NCBI RefSeq assembly: GCF_036226365.1
Contig: NZ_CP108462.1
Location: forward strand, 2,418,001-2,482,000
Origin: Streptomyces sp. NBC_01262
GTDB lineage: Bacteria > Actinomycetota > Actinomycetes > Streptomycetales > Streptomycetaceae
Length of the DNA stretch: 64,000 nt
Direction: 5' to 3'
Shown here in pieces: positions 55,934 to 63,715 of this stretch. The translations under genes were made by a program, and so were the position numbers. Below the pieces are notes generated by a model. The model saw only the letters and a program-made list of their open reading frames with translations. It had not been told where the DNA came from and searched no databases. Numbering within the stretch: position 1 is the first letter of the stretch; every line of letters begins with the position of its first letter.

Positions 55934-57240
55934 GCCTGTTCGGGCTGTTCGAGGGCAGGGCCGGCGTCGAGAATCCGGCCGTGCCGCTGACCTCGGCGTC
56001 GCTGCTGGAGTATCTCGGCGGTACGCCGCTGGACTCCGGGATCGCGGTGACGGAGCGCAGCAGCCTGCACATGCCGGCGGTGTGGCGGGCGATCAGCGTG
56101 GTGGCGGGGGTGGCGTCGGCACTGCCGCTTCCGACGTACAAGGTCGGCACCAAGCAGAAGATCCCCGACAACCTGCTGAGCGATCCACACCCGGAGCTGA
56201 CGCCGCTGGAGTTGTGGCGGCTGAACTACGTACACCGCCTGATGTGGGGCAATGGCTACCAGCAGAAGATGCGCAACGGTGTCGGGCAGGTCAAGGAGCT
56301 GTGGCCGATCTCCCCGGACCGGGTCCAGGTCGCGAGGGTCAAGCCGTCTGACGGGCTGCCGGGCGGGAAGCTGTTCGACGTCACCGACGACTGGGGCGCC
56401 CAGCACGTACTGACGTCACGGGAGATCCTGCACATCCCCGGCCTGGGCTACGACGGGCTGACGGGGTGCTCCCCGATCCGGCTCGCCGCGCAGGGCATCG
56501 GCCTGGCGCAGGCCGCCGAGAAGACCGCGGCGAGGATGTTCGGGGCGGGCAACATCGTGGGCGGTGTGCTGCAGACCGAGCAGCGTCTGAACGCCGACCA
56601 GGCCGACGCGCTCAAGAAGCGCTGGCAGGCCAAGATGTCCGGGGTCGCGAACACCCATGAGATCGCCGTGCTCGACTCCGGGGCGTCCTTCCAGCCGGTG
56701 GCCATGCCGAACGTGGATGCGCAGTTCCTGGAGTCGCGGGAGTTCCAGGTCGTCGAGGTTGCCCGCATGTTCGGGGTGCCGCTGTTCCTGCTGATGGAGA
56801 CCGCGAAGTCCACCAGCTGGGGGACGGGGCTGGAGCAGCAGGCGCAGGGCTGGGTGACGTTCGACCTGGGTCCGACCTGGCTGACGCCGACCGAGCAGCG
56901 GATCAACAAGGAGCTGCTCCCGACCGGTGAGCTGTATTCGAAGTACCAGCTGGGCGGCTTGCTTCGCGGCGACAGTGCGGCGCGGGCGACGTTCTACCGG
57001 GCGATGCGTGACGTCGGCGCCTACTCCGCGAACGACATCCTCGACAAGGAAGACATGCCGCCACTGGAGGGCCCGGAGGGCGACCTGCACCTGCAGCCGC
57101 TGTACATGGCCCCGCTGGGCTCCGACCCGCTCGGCGCCACCGGCGCCGCGGCGGACACAAACGCCGCCCGTGCGGCCGCCCTGATGGCCGAGGCGGCCCG
57201 GCTGATGCAGACCCCTGACGAGACCGGAGAGAGCACATGA
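55930..57240 (+). CDS. HK97-type portal protein
   Basis: A 436-residue portal. It shows family features: RSSLHMPAVWRAISVVAGVASALPLPTYK, ELWPISPDRVQVARV, REILHIPGLGYDGLTGCSPIRLAA, MFGVPLFLLMETAKSTSWGTGLEQQ and the GELYSKYQLGGLLRGDSAARATFYRAM end. It forms the dodecameric ring through which DNA enters. GTG start coupled to the preceding gene, and a 4-bp overlap with the protease. Confidence 0.95.
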   Translation: MSLFGLFEGRAGVENPAVPLTSASLLEYLGGTPLDSGIAVTERSSLHMPAVWRAISVVAGVASALPLPTYKVGTKQKIPDNLLSDPHPELTPLELWRLNYVHRLMWGNGYQQKMRNGVGQVKELWPISPDRVQVARVKPSDGLPGGKLFDVTDDWGAQHVLTSREILHIPGLGYDGLTGCSPIRLAAQGIGLAQAAEKTAARMFGAGNIVGGVLQTEQRLNADQADALKKRWQAKMSGVANTHEIAVLDSGASFQPVAMPNVDAQFLESREFQVVEVARMFGVPLFLLMETAKSTSWGTGLEQQAQGWVTFDLGPTWLTPTEQRINKELLPTGELYSKYQLGGLLRGDSAARATFYRAMRDVGAYSANDILDKEDMPPLEGPEGDLHLQPLYMAPLGSDPLGATGAAADTNAARAAALMAEAARLMQTPDETGEST

Positions 57241-58106
57241 GGACGCTGACGAGGACGACGACTGAGGAGCGCCGCCGTCTGCCGTTGTCCACGGCAGAGG
57301 TCGTGGTGCGGGCCGCCGACAGCGGTGCGGGTGATGCGGTGGGTGAGCGGTTCACCGGGTACGCCGCGGTGTTCAACTCGCGTACCGCCATCGGCAATCC
57401 GCTGCGGTGGGGGTTCTACGAGGAGGTCGCGCCCGGGGCGTTCACCAAGACCCTGGCCGAGGGTGACGCCCGGATGCTCATCGACCACGACAGCTACTAC
57501 GTGGTCTCCCGGGTCTCCGCCGGCTCGCTGGGCCTGGCCGAGGACGCGACCGGCCTGGCCGTCGACTCGGCGCTGGACACCGAGTTGTCGTACGTCGGGG
57601 ACCTCAAGGCCAATGTCCGCAACGGCAACATCACCGGCATGAGCTTCGGGTTCTACGTCATCAAGGACGACTGGACGATCGAGACCGTCGAGACCTCCGA
57701 CGGTCAGAGCGCCGAGGTCGAGGTGAGGCGCATCCTCGAGGTGCGCCTGATCGAGGTCTCCGCGGTGACGTTCCCGGCCTACGTCGACACCGAGGCGGAA
57801 CTGGCCAGCGTGGCCAGCGCGCTGGTGCAGCGCGGGGACCGCAGTGCGATCGAACGCCGTGCCGCGTTCCGTCCGGAGCTGCGCGACCTGCTGCAGCTGG
57901 TCGGCGTGGACACCACAGACCGGGCTGCAGGGCCCGGGACCGAAGTGCCGAATTCTGAGATCGACCGCGAGCCGGGTGAGTCCACTCGTGAGAGCAGCAC
58001 CGAGGACATCAAGACCACCGAGCCGGCTGTGTCCACTCGGCTGTCACGTGCCTCGGTCGACCTGGCCATGAGCGGGCTGGCTGCCCGCTACGGCCTGACC
58101 AAGTAA
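57237..58106 (+). CDS. HK97-family prohead protease, possibly with scaffold tail
   Basis: A 289-residue protein. Residues about 1-180 are the U35-type serine protease: RFTGYAAVFNSRTAIGN, catalytic His in MLIDHDSYYVVSR and Ser in GNITGMSFGFYV, ending LIEVSAVTFPAYVDTEAEL. The C-terminal 90 residues are acidic and helical and may act as a scaffold fused to the protease. It processes capsid precursors during assembly. Confidence 0.92.
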   Translation: MRTLTRTTTEERRRLPLSTAEVVVRAADSGAGDAVGERFTGYAAVFNSRTAIGNPLRWGFYEEVAPGAFTKTLAEGDARMLIDHDSYYVVSRVSAGSLGLAEDATGLAVDSALDTELSYVGDLKANVRNGNITGMSFGFYVIKDDWTIETVETSDGQSAEVEVRRILEVRLIEVSAVTFPAYVDTEAELASVASALVQRGDRSAIERRAAFRPELRDLLQLVGVDTTDRAAGPGTEVPNSEIDREPGESTRESSTEDIKTTEPAVSTRLSRASVDLAMSGLAARYGLTK

Positions 58107-58123
58107 CCGACTCACCCCGCGCG

Positions 58124-58139
58124 CCCGGCCACGGCCGGG
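58124..58139 (+). promoter_or_regulatory. Leader stem-loop of the capsid gene
   Basis: A 6-bp stem, CCCGGC / GCCGGG, around CACG, 30 bp before the capsid ATG. With the following GTGTTCGGCATGCCC and the ribosome site GAGAGGAAGG it closely resembles the leader at 61924-61975. Confidence 0.6.
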
Positions 58140-58169
58140 TGTTCGGCATGCCCCTGAGAGGAAGGGCCC

Positions 58170-59414
58170 ATGCCCACACCGCAGCTGACTCGTCTCGTCG
58201 ACGAGCAGAACACGACATGGCAGCGGATGCTTGCCATCCGGTCCGCCGCCGAGGCCGAAAGCCGCGACCTCACCGCCGAGGAGCGCACCAACTGGGACGC
58301 CGCCGAGACGCGGCTGACCGAGGTCTCCGGCGACATCGACCGCCTGAACCGCATGGCCGGCCTGGAGAACATCGACCGGTCCCAGATCATCACCGCCGGC
58401 GGCCGGGAGAACGAGGACCGGGGCACCGACGAGGAGGCCGATCGCCGCTACCGCGAGGCGTTCGCCCGCTACATGCGGCGCGGCATGGACGGACTGCTGC
58501 CCGAGCAGCGCCAGCTGCTCATGGAGCACGAGGTCGACGTGCGCGCGCAGGGCACGGGCGTCGACACCTCCGGCGGGTTCCTGGTACCGGACGAGTTCCG
58601 CAACGAGCTCACCGAGACGATGAAGGCGTTCGGCGGGCTGCTCGGCCTGGCCAACGTCATCACGACCTCGACCGGCGCGGACCTGCCGTGGCCGACGAAC
58701 GACGACACCGGCAACGAGGGCGAGATCCTCGGCGAGAACCAGCCCGCCAGCGAGCTCGACCTCACCCTGGGACAGCGGAAGCTGAAGGCCTACACCTTCT
58801 CCTCCAAGCAGACCCGGGTCGCCCTGGCGCTGCTGCAGGACTCGGCGTTCAACCTCGACCAGTGGCTGCCGAAGAAGCAGGGCGAGCGCATCGGCCGCCG
58901 CGCCGCCCGGGCGTTCATCACCGGCACCGGCACGGACCAGCCCGAGGGCATCACGACCAACGCCACCGTCGGCAAGACCGGCCTGGCCGGACAGGTCACG
59001 TCGGTCATCTACGACGACCTGGTCGACCTCGAGCACTCCGTCGACAGCGCCTACCGGGCGACCAGCGCCTACCTGATGAACGACAGCATGCTCAAGGTCA
59101 TCCGCAAGCTGAAGGACACCCAGGGGCGTCCGCTGTGGGTGCCGATCCCGGCGCCCGGCTTCCCCGCCACGATCAACGGGTTCACCTACCACCTGGACAA
59201 CTCGATGCCGACCCCGGCGGCGTCGGCGAAGTCCATCGCGTTCGGCGACTTCAAGGCCGGCTACATCATCCGCCAGGTCCTCGACGTGCAGATGCTGCGC
59301 CTGGTCGAGCGGTACGCGGAGTACCTGCAGGTGGGGTTCCTGTCCTTCGCCCGCCTGGACGGCATGATCGACGACTCTGCCGCGATCCGCCTCTACCAGC
59401 ACCCGGCCAGCTGA
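58170..59414 (+). CDS. HK97-type major capsid protein
   Basis: A 414-residue phage capsid protein. An N-terminal coiled delta domain (RLVDEQNTTWQRMLAIRSAAEAESRDLTAEERTNWDAAETRLTEVSGDIDRLNRM, about 5-60) is followed by an acidic linker and the fold itself: GVDTSGGFLVPDEFRNELTETM, TSTGADLPWPTNDDTGNEGEILGE, RIGRRAARAFITGTGTDQPEGI and the C-terminal YIIRQVLDVQMLRLVERYAEYLQVGFLSFARLDGMIDDSAAIRLY. A protease cut between the delta domain and the fold (about residue 100-115) is expected. A strong stem-loop follows. Confidence 0.96.
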   Translation: MPTPQLTRLVDEQNTTWQRMLAIRSAAEAESRDLTAEERTNWDAAETRLTEVSGDIDRLNRMAGLENIDRSQIITAGGRENEDRGTDEEADRRYREAFARYMRRGMDGLLPEQRQLLMEHEVDVRAQGTGVDTSGGFLVPDEFRNELTETMKAFGGLLGLANVITTSTGADLPWPTNDDTGNEGEILGENQPASELDLTLGQRKLKAYTFSSKQTRVALALLQDSAFNLDQWLPKKQGERIGRRAARAFITGTGTDQPEGITTNATVGKTGLAGQVTSVIYDDLVDLEHSVDSAYRATSAYLMNDSMLKVIRKLKDTQGRPLWVPIPAPGFPATINGFTYHLDNSMPTPAASAKSIAFGDFKAGYIIRQVLDVQMLRLVERYAEYLQVGFLSFARLDGMIDDSAAIRLYQHPAS

Positions 59415-59429
59415 CCGACCCATCCCGAT

Positions 59430-59457
59430 GCCCGGGGCCCGCGCTGTGGCCCCGGGC
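59430..59457 (+). terminator. Stem-loop after the capsid gene
   Basis: A perfect 10-bp repeat (GCCCGGGGCC / GGCCCCGGGC) with an 8-nt loop, 15 bp after the capsid stop. No T-tract. Partial termination here would give excess capsid message. Confidence 0.72.
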
Positions 59458-59484
59458 TCAGGTACGACCTGAGAGGAGGGCGTC

Positions 59485-59889
59485 GTGAAGGACGCCTACA
59501 GCAACATCACCCTGCGCGAGACGCTGTCGATCGCCACCCGCACCGCGTCGGCGAACGGCACCGGCGTGGACCGCAACACCAGCGGCATGATGTGCCAGGA
59601 CGCGATGATCGTGGTCCACACTGGGACCATCACCGACGGCACCCACACCGTCGAGGTCCAGGACTCCGACGACAACACCACGTTCGCCGCGGTCGCCGAC
59701 GCCTACCTGCAGGGCACCGAGCCCGCGATCGTCGCGGCCGACGACAACAAGCTGTTCATCATCGGCTACAAGGGCCCCAAGCGATACCTGCGTGTCGCCG
59801 TGACCGCAGCCGGCACCACCACCGGCGGCGTGTACGGCGCGACAGTCGTGCTGGCCGACCCGCGGGTCGCGCCGGTGGTGCACGGCTGA
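59485..59889 (+). CDS. Capsid-associated protein (decoration-like)
   Basis: A 134-residue beta-rich protein (MIVVHTGTITDGTHTVEVQDSDDNTTFAAVADAYLQG...KRYLRVAVTAAGTTTGGVYGATVVLADP). Genes at this place after the HK97 capsid gene often encode decoration or head-stabilising proteins, and the pattern of strands with a Gly/Thr-rich loop fits. GTG start with GAGAGGAGG upstream. Inference from position and composition only. Confidence 0.6.
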   Translation: MKDAYSNITLRETLSIATRTASANGTGVDRNTSGMMCQDAMIVVHTGTITDGTHTVEVQDSDDNTTFAAVADAYLQGTEPAIVAADDNKLFIIGYKGPKRYLRVAVTAAGTTTGGVYGATVVLADPRVAPVVHG

Positions 59890-60584
59890 TGGCACGCATT
59901 CGTGTGCTGGAGGCCGTGGCCGGCGACGACTTCTCCTGGGCACCAGGCGACATCGTCGACCTGCCCCAAGAGACCGCCGCCGGCTGGGCCGACGGTCACC
60001 GCGCGGTCTGGGCCGACGGCGACAACCCGGCTACCGGCGAGGCCCGGCCGTACGAGCTGCCGCCCCTGGTCACCACAGCCGACGGAGTGGAGCTCGAGGT
60101 CGTCCAGGCGGTCGTCCAGACCGTCCACGACCCCACCGCCGATCCCGGCAGCCCTGACCCGGTGCGGTGGTCGGTGACCATAGCCCTGCCCGCCGTTGCC
60201 GCGCTGGACCCGGCCGCCGTCGTGACGGACGGCTCTGGGGTCACGGTCGACGGGGGCGTGGCCGATGCGGTCACCGGCGGGTCCGGAGACGGCGATATGC
60301 AGCAGCTGCGCGAGGGCGGCTTCGACCCGATCACCCATCCCATCCGCGAGGTGCTCGCCTACCTCGGGACCGTCTCGGAGCAGGAGGTGCTGCACGTGCT
60401 GGCACTGGAGGAGGCAGGCGAGGACCGCAAGGGAATCGCCCGCGAAAGGGACGCCCTGCTAGAAGCGGCCCAAGCACGCGACGCCGCGGCCGAGCAGACC
60501 GGCGACGGCGACCAGCTGGCCGCGGAGAAGACCGCCGACCTCTCGCGGGGTGGCGGGCGCGGCAACGGGATCGAGACCCGGTGA
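59889..60584 (+). CDS. Hypothetical head protein with HeH/LEM-like segment
   Basis: A 231-residue protein. The N terminus reads as a small beta domain (RIRVLEAVAGDDFSWAPGDIVDLPQETAAGWADGHRAVWADG), a common starting module of phage head-region proteins. The segment near residues 150-185 (THPIREVLAYLGTVSEQEVLHVLALEEAGEDRKGIARERDALL) resembles a HeH/LEM or anchor helix pair. Starts 1 bp before the previous stop ends. Unknown role. Confidence 0.62.
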   Translation: MARIRVLEAVAGDDFSWAPGDIVDLPQETAAGWADGHRAVWADGDNPATGEARPYELPPLVTTADGVELEVVQAVVQTVHDPTADPGSPDPVRWSVTIALPAVAALDPAAVVTDGSGVTVDGGVADAVTGGSGDGDMQQLREGGFDPITHPIREVLAYLGTVSEQEVLHVLALEEAGEDRKGIARERDALLEAAQARDAAAEQTGDGDQLAAEKTADLSRGGGRGNGIETR

Positions 60585-60599
60585 AGGGGGTGGTGAACG

Positions 60600-61430
60600 G
60601 TGTCGTTCGATCTCGGTGAGAACGTCAGGCTGGAGGCGGAGTGTCGGGCTCCGGGCGGCACGCTCACCACCGCCACCACCGCTGTGCTGACCATCACCCG
60701 GCCGGACGGCACCACGGCCACCCCGACCGTGCCGGACCCGGGCGAGACCGGCAAGTACCGGGTCGACTATGTCCCGGTGCAGGCCGGTCGGCATTCGGTG
60801 CGGTGGCTGTTCACCTCGCCTGCCAGTGCGTACACCGACAGCTTCGATGTGCGCGAGGCAGTCCCGCCGATGCTGGTGTCGCTGGCCGACATGAAGGCCC
60901 ACATGCGGATCACCAGCACCAGCACCGACGGCGAGCTGCGCGGCTGGATCGAGAGCGCCACCGAGGGTGTGGAGAACTACGCCGGGGTGTGTGTGCGGCG
61001 CCTGGTCGTCGAGCGTCAGGACATCCCGCCTTTCGGGGTGTGCACGGTGATGCTGCGGCAGATCCCGGTGCTGTCCGTGACGTCGGTCGTGCCGATCCGC
61101 TCCGGCGGCACCACGTACGACGTCGACGACCTCGATGTCGACCAGCCCACCGGTGTCATCGAGCGCCTCGACGGCGGCCGCATCTTCGGCCCCTTGCGCA
61201 TCACCTACACCGCCGGCAGGACCATCGTCCCCTCCGCGCACCGCGACGCGACGAAGGTCATCGTTCAGCACCTGTGGCGCACCAAGTACGGGGCGTCGCG
61301 CGCCGCGTCCGGGCTCGGCGGCGGTGAGGACTTCTCCGTCACCGAGCAGGTCCCCGGCTTCGGATACGCCGTGCCCAACCGGGCGCTGCAGCTCCTGGAG
61401 CCGTACAAGCTCCCACCAGGGATGGCGTGA
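60600..61430 (+). CDS. Head-tail connector (gp6-like) with N-terminal Ig-like domain
   Basis: A 276-residue protein. Residues about 1-85 form an Ig-like beta domain (NVRLEAECRAPGGTLTTATTAVLTITRPDG ... GRHSVRWLFTSPASAYTDSFDV). Residues about 90-240 follow the head-tail adaptor pattern: VSLADMKAHMRITSTSTDGELRGWIESATEGVENYAG, then a strand-rich region and RDATKVIVQHLWRTKYG. The fusion of a surface-type Ig domain to a connector is unusual but seen in actinophages. It bridges portal and tail. Confidence 0.72.
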   Translation: MSFDLGENVRLEAECRAPGGTLTTATTAVLTITRPDGTTATPTVPDPGETGKYRVDYVPVQAGRHSVRWLFTSPASAYTDSFDVREAVPPMLVSLADMKAHMRITSTSTDGELRGWIESATEGVENYAGVCVRRLVVERQDIPPFGVCTVMLRQIPVLSVTSVVPIRSGGTTYDVDDLDVDQPTGVIERLDGGRIFGPLRITYTAGRTIVPSAHRDATKVIVQHLWRTKYGASRAASGLGGGEDFSVTEQVPGFGYAVPNRALQLLEPYKLPPGMA

Positions 61431-61912
61431 TGGCGACCTCCGCAGTACCCGCGGCGATCGACGCGCTGCTGTCCATCCTCACCGAGGCATCGAAGCGGGC
61501 CGGCTCGGCGCTGGCCAATACGCAGATCTTCGACGGTCCGGCGCTGACCAACCTCGAGTTCGGGCGGCGGCTGTTCGTCGGCTGGCAGCCCGAGGCCGAC
61601 AACGCCGCCGCCCTGACACAGGACTTCGCGTACGCCGGCGCCCGCCGACGCGACGAGGAATTCCAGATCTCCTGCTACGCCGAGGTCGAGTCCGGTGACA
61701 CCGACATGCAGCCGCTACGCACCGCCGCCTTCGCCCTGGTCGCCGTCGTCGAAACTGAGCTCCGGGCCAGCGACGACGCCCCGACCGCGCCCACGCTGAA
61801 CGGCACGGTGCTGTGGGCGCATTTGACCACTGGCAACCTGCAGCAGGGCCAGACCCTCGCGGGCGCCGCCGCCGGTGTGGCGTTCACGATCAGCTGCCGC
61901 TCGCGCCTGTAA
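61430..61912 (+). CDS. Tail terminator / head-tail joining-like protein
   Basis: A 160-residue protein. A helical N terminus (IDALLSILTEASKRAGSALANTQIFDGP) and a beta core (EEFQISCYAEVESGDTDMQPLRTAAFALVAVVETELRA) ending in VAFTISCRSRL follow the usual tail-terminator layout. It starts at ATG 61430, one base from the previous stop (GTG 61427 is possible). Assignment by position and secondary-structure pattern. Confidence 0.6.
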   Translation: MATSAVPAAIDALLSILTEASKRAGSALANTQIFDGPALTNLEFGRRLFVGWQPEADNAAALTQDFAYAGARRRDEEFQISCYAEVESGDTDMQPLRTAAFALVAVVETELRASDDAPTAPTLNGTVLWAHLTTGNLQQGQTLAGAAAGVAFTISCRSRL

Positions 61913-61926
61913 CCCATCCCTTGAAG

Positions 61927-61946
61927 AGCCCGCCGGTGCGCGGGCT
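61927..61946 (+). promoter_or_regulatory. Leader stem-loop of the pre-tail-tube gene
   Basis: A 7-bp stem, AGCCCGC / GCGGGCT, with a 6-nt loop, 29 bp before the next ATG. It is followed by GTTCGCCATGCCC and GAAGGAGAGA, a near repeat of the capsid leader. Confidence 0.6.
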
Positions 61947-61975
61947 GTTCGCCATGCCCAGAAGGAGAGAAGCCC

Positions 61976-62197
61976 ATGGCGAAGGTCCGTTTCCTCGGCA
62001 CCGAACCGCACAGGGTGCCGGAGCTCGGCGACCACTTCATCGAGCCGGACGAGGTCGTCGAGGTACCTGACGACCGGTTCGAGGCCTACGTGTGCCAGAC
62101 CGAGAACTGGGAGCCCGTCGAGGAACCCAAGACGGCGGCGCCCGCCAAGAAGACCACGGCGGCCAAGACGGCCACTACCCCGAAGGGTGACGACTGA
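61976..62197 (+). CDS. Small protein before the tail tube gene
   Basis: A 73-residue protein: a short beta module (KVRFLGTEPHRVPELGDHFIEPDEVVEVPDDRFEAYVCQTENWEPVEE) of the kind that also begins the head protein at 59889, then a Lys/Ala/Thr-rich tail. AAGGAGAG precedes the ATG. Starts a new unit after a hairpin. Unknown role. Confidence 0.65.
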   Translation: MAKVRFLGTEPHRVPELGDHFIEPDEVVEVPDDRFEAYVCQTENWEPVEEPKTAAPAKKTTAAKTATTPKGDD

Positions 62198-63183
62198 TGG
62201 GCATCGGATCGGGTCTCGGCGCACAGATCGGCATCGTCGCCGAATCGAGTTACGGAACGTACGCGGCGCCGACGAAGTTCGTGGAGTTCACCAAGGAGGG
62301 CCTGGTCTTCCGGAAGGTGACCGCGCAGTCCGCGGGCATCGCGGCGGGCCGCCTGGTCGACCTGTCCACCCGCCGTGTGATGACCACGGCAGACGCGGGC
62401 GGCCCCCTGGAGATGGAGGTCACGAACAAGGCGATGGGCCTGTTCCTCCAGTGCTTGATGGGGACCACGGTCACGCCGGTGCAGCAGGCCGCGACGATCG
62501 CGTACCTGCAGACGCACATCCTGGTTGACAGCTTCGGCAAGAGCCTGACGATCCAGAAGGGCGTCCCGCTGACCACGGGGACCGTGACCGACAAGACGTT
62601 TGTCGGCTGCAAGATCATCAGCGCGGAGTTCTCGTGCGAGGTCGGCGGCATGCTGACCGTGTCGTTCGAGATCGACGCCAAGGACTGCGACGAGACCCAG
62701 ACGCTGGCCGTCGCGTCCTACCCGGCGATGTCCCCGTTCCACTTCGGGCAGATGACGCTCAAGCTCGGCACGCTCGCCTCGGAGACCAGCCAGGACGGCA
62801 TCCGCAAGGTCAGCATCAAGATCGAGCGGCCGATGGCGACCGACCGCTACTACGCGGGCGCGGCGGGCCGGAAGAAAGAGCCGATCGCGAACGACAAGGT
62901 GAAGATCACCGGGTCGCTGGAGATGGACTACGTCGACACCGTGGTCGACGACTGGCACACCGCCGACACCGGCAAGTCCCTGATCTGGGAGTTCATCGGC
63001 CCCAACATCGCCAGCACGTACTTCGAGACGTTCCGTGTGAGCCTGCCCGTCATCAAGTTCGACGACGCCCCGCCCGTGGTCGAGGGACCCGACGTCATCA
63101 AGCCGACCTTCAACTTCACCGGCCTGTACGACGGGACGAACGCCAACAAGATCGAGTACATGTCCACCGACGTCACTCTGTGA
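62197..63183 (+). CDS. Major tail (tube) protein
   Basis: A 328-residue tail tube subunit: GSGLGAQIGIVAESSYGTYAAPTKFVEFTKEGLVFRK, FLQCLMGTTV, a beta-rich core (EFSCEVGGMLTVSFEIDAKDCDETQTLAVASYPAMSPFHFGQMTLKLG, EITGSLEMDY type motif KVKITGSLEMDYVDTV) and a C terminus FNFTGLYDGTNANKIEYMSTDVTL. Size and sequence pattern fit the tail tube family of siphoviruses. It polymerises around the tape measure. Confidence 0.85.
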   Translation: MGIGSGLGAQIGIVAESSYGTYAAPTKFVEFTKEGLVFRKVTAQSAGIAAGRLVDLSTRRVMTTADAGGPLEMEVTNKAMGLFLQCLMGTTVTPVQQAATIAYLQTHILVDSFGKSLTIQKGVPLTTGTVTDKTFVGCKIISAEFSCEVGGMLTVSFEIDAKDCDETQTLAVASYPAMSPFHFGQMTLKLGTLASETSQDGIRKVSIKIERPMATDRYYAGAAGRKKEPIANDKVKITGSLEMDYVDTVVDDWHTADTGKSLIWEFIGPNIASTYFETFRVSLPVIKFDDAPPVVEGPDVIKPTFNFTGLYDGTNANKIEYMSTDVTL

Positions 63184-63199
63184 TCTGTGAGGTGACCTG

Positions 63200-63700
63200 G
63201 TGCGCGATGTACGGATCACCGGCAGCGGCCAGCTCCTGGAGCTGCAGCGCCGCCTGAGGGCGGCCGGACACGAGAACCTCCGCTCCTCCCTGCAGCGCCG
63301 TATCCGCCGCGCGGCCGAACCCCTGAGGGACGACCTGCAGTCCGCCGTGCGCGGCCTGAACATCCGCGGCCAGGGCGGCAGCGGGCGCGGCGGCCGGAGC
63401 CCGACGACGCGCCCGCTGCGGGCCACCATTGCGGACGCCATCCGGATCAGCGTCCGGACCACCGGCACGGTCGGTGCGCGGGTGTGGATCGACCGGTCCG
63501 CGCTCCCGCCGGACATGCGGGCCATGCCCAACAAGCTCAACGACGGCCGGTGGCGGCACCCGGTGTTCGGCAACAGGCGGCGGTGGGCGACGCAGTACGC
63601 CTCGCCCTGGTGGGAGATCACCATCCGCCGGCACACCCCGCGCATGGAGCGCGAGGTCGCCCGCGTCCTGGACGACGTACAGCGCCGCCTCGGCGGCTGA
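63200..63700 (+). CDS. Minor tail / HK97-gp10-like protein
   Basis: A 166-residue basic protein from GTG 63200: LLELQRRLRAAGHENLRSSLQRRIRRAAEPLRDDLQSAVRGL, a Gly/Arg linker, then ISVRTTGTVGARVWIDRSALPPDMRAMPNKLNDGRWRHPVFGNRRRWATQ and a C-terminal helix. This is the pattern of HK97 gp10-type proteins near the neck and tail; the RHPVFGN segment is typical. Its order relative to the tube gene is slightly shifted from HK97. Confidence 0.78.
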   Translation: MRDVRITGSGQLLELQRRLRAAGHENLRSSLQRRIRRAAEPLRDDLQSAVRGLNIRGQGGSGRGGRSPTTRPLRATIADAIRISVRTTGTVGARVWIDRSALPPDMRAMPNKLNDGRWRHPVFGNRRRWATQYASPWWEITIRRHTPRMEREVARVLDDVQRRLGG

Positions 63701-63715
63701 CCAGAAAGCAAAACC

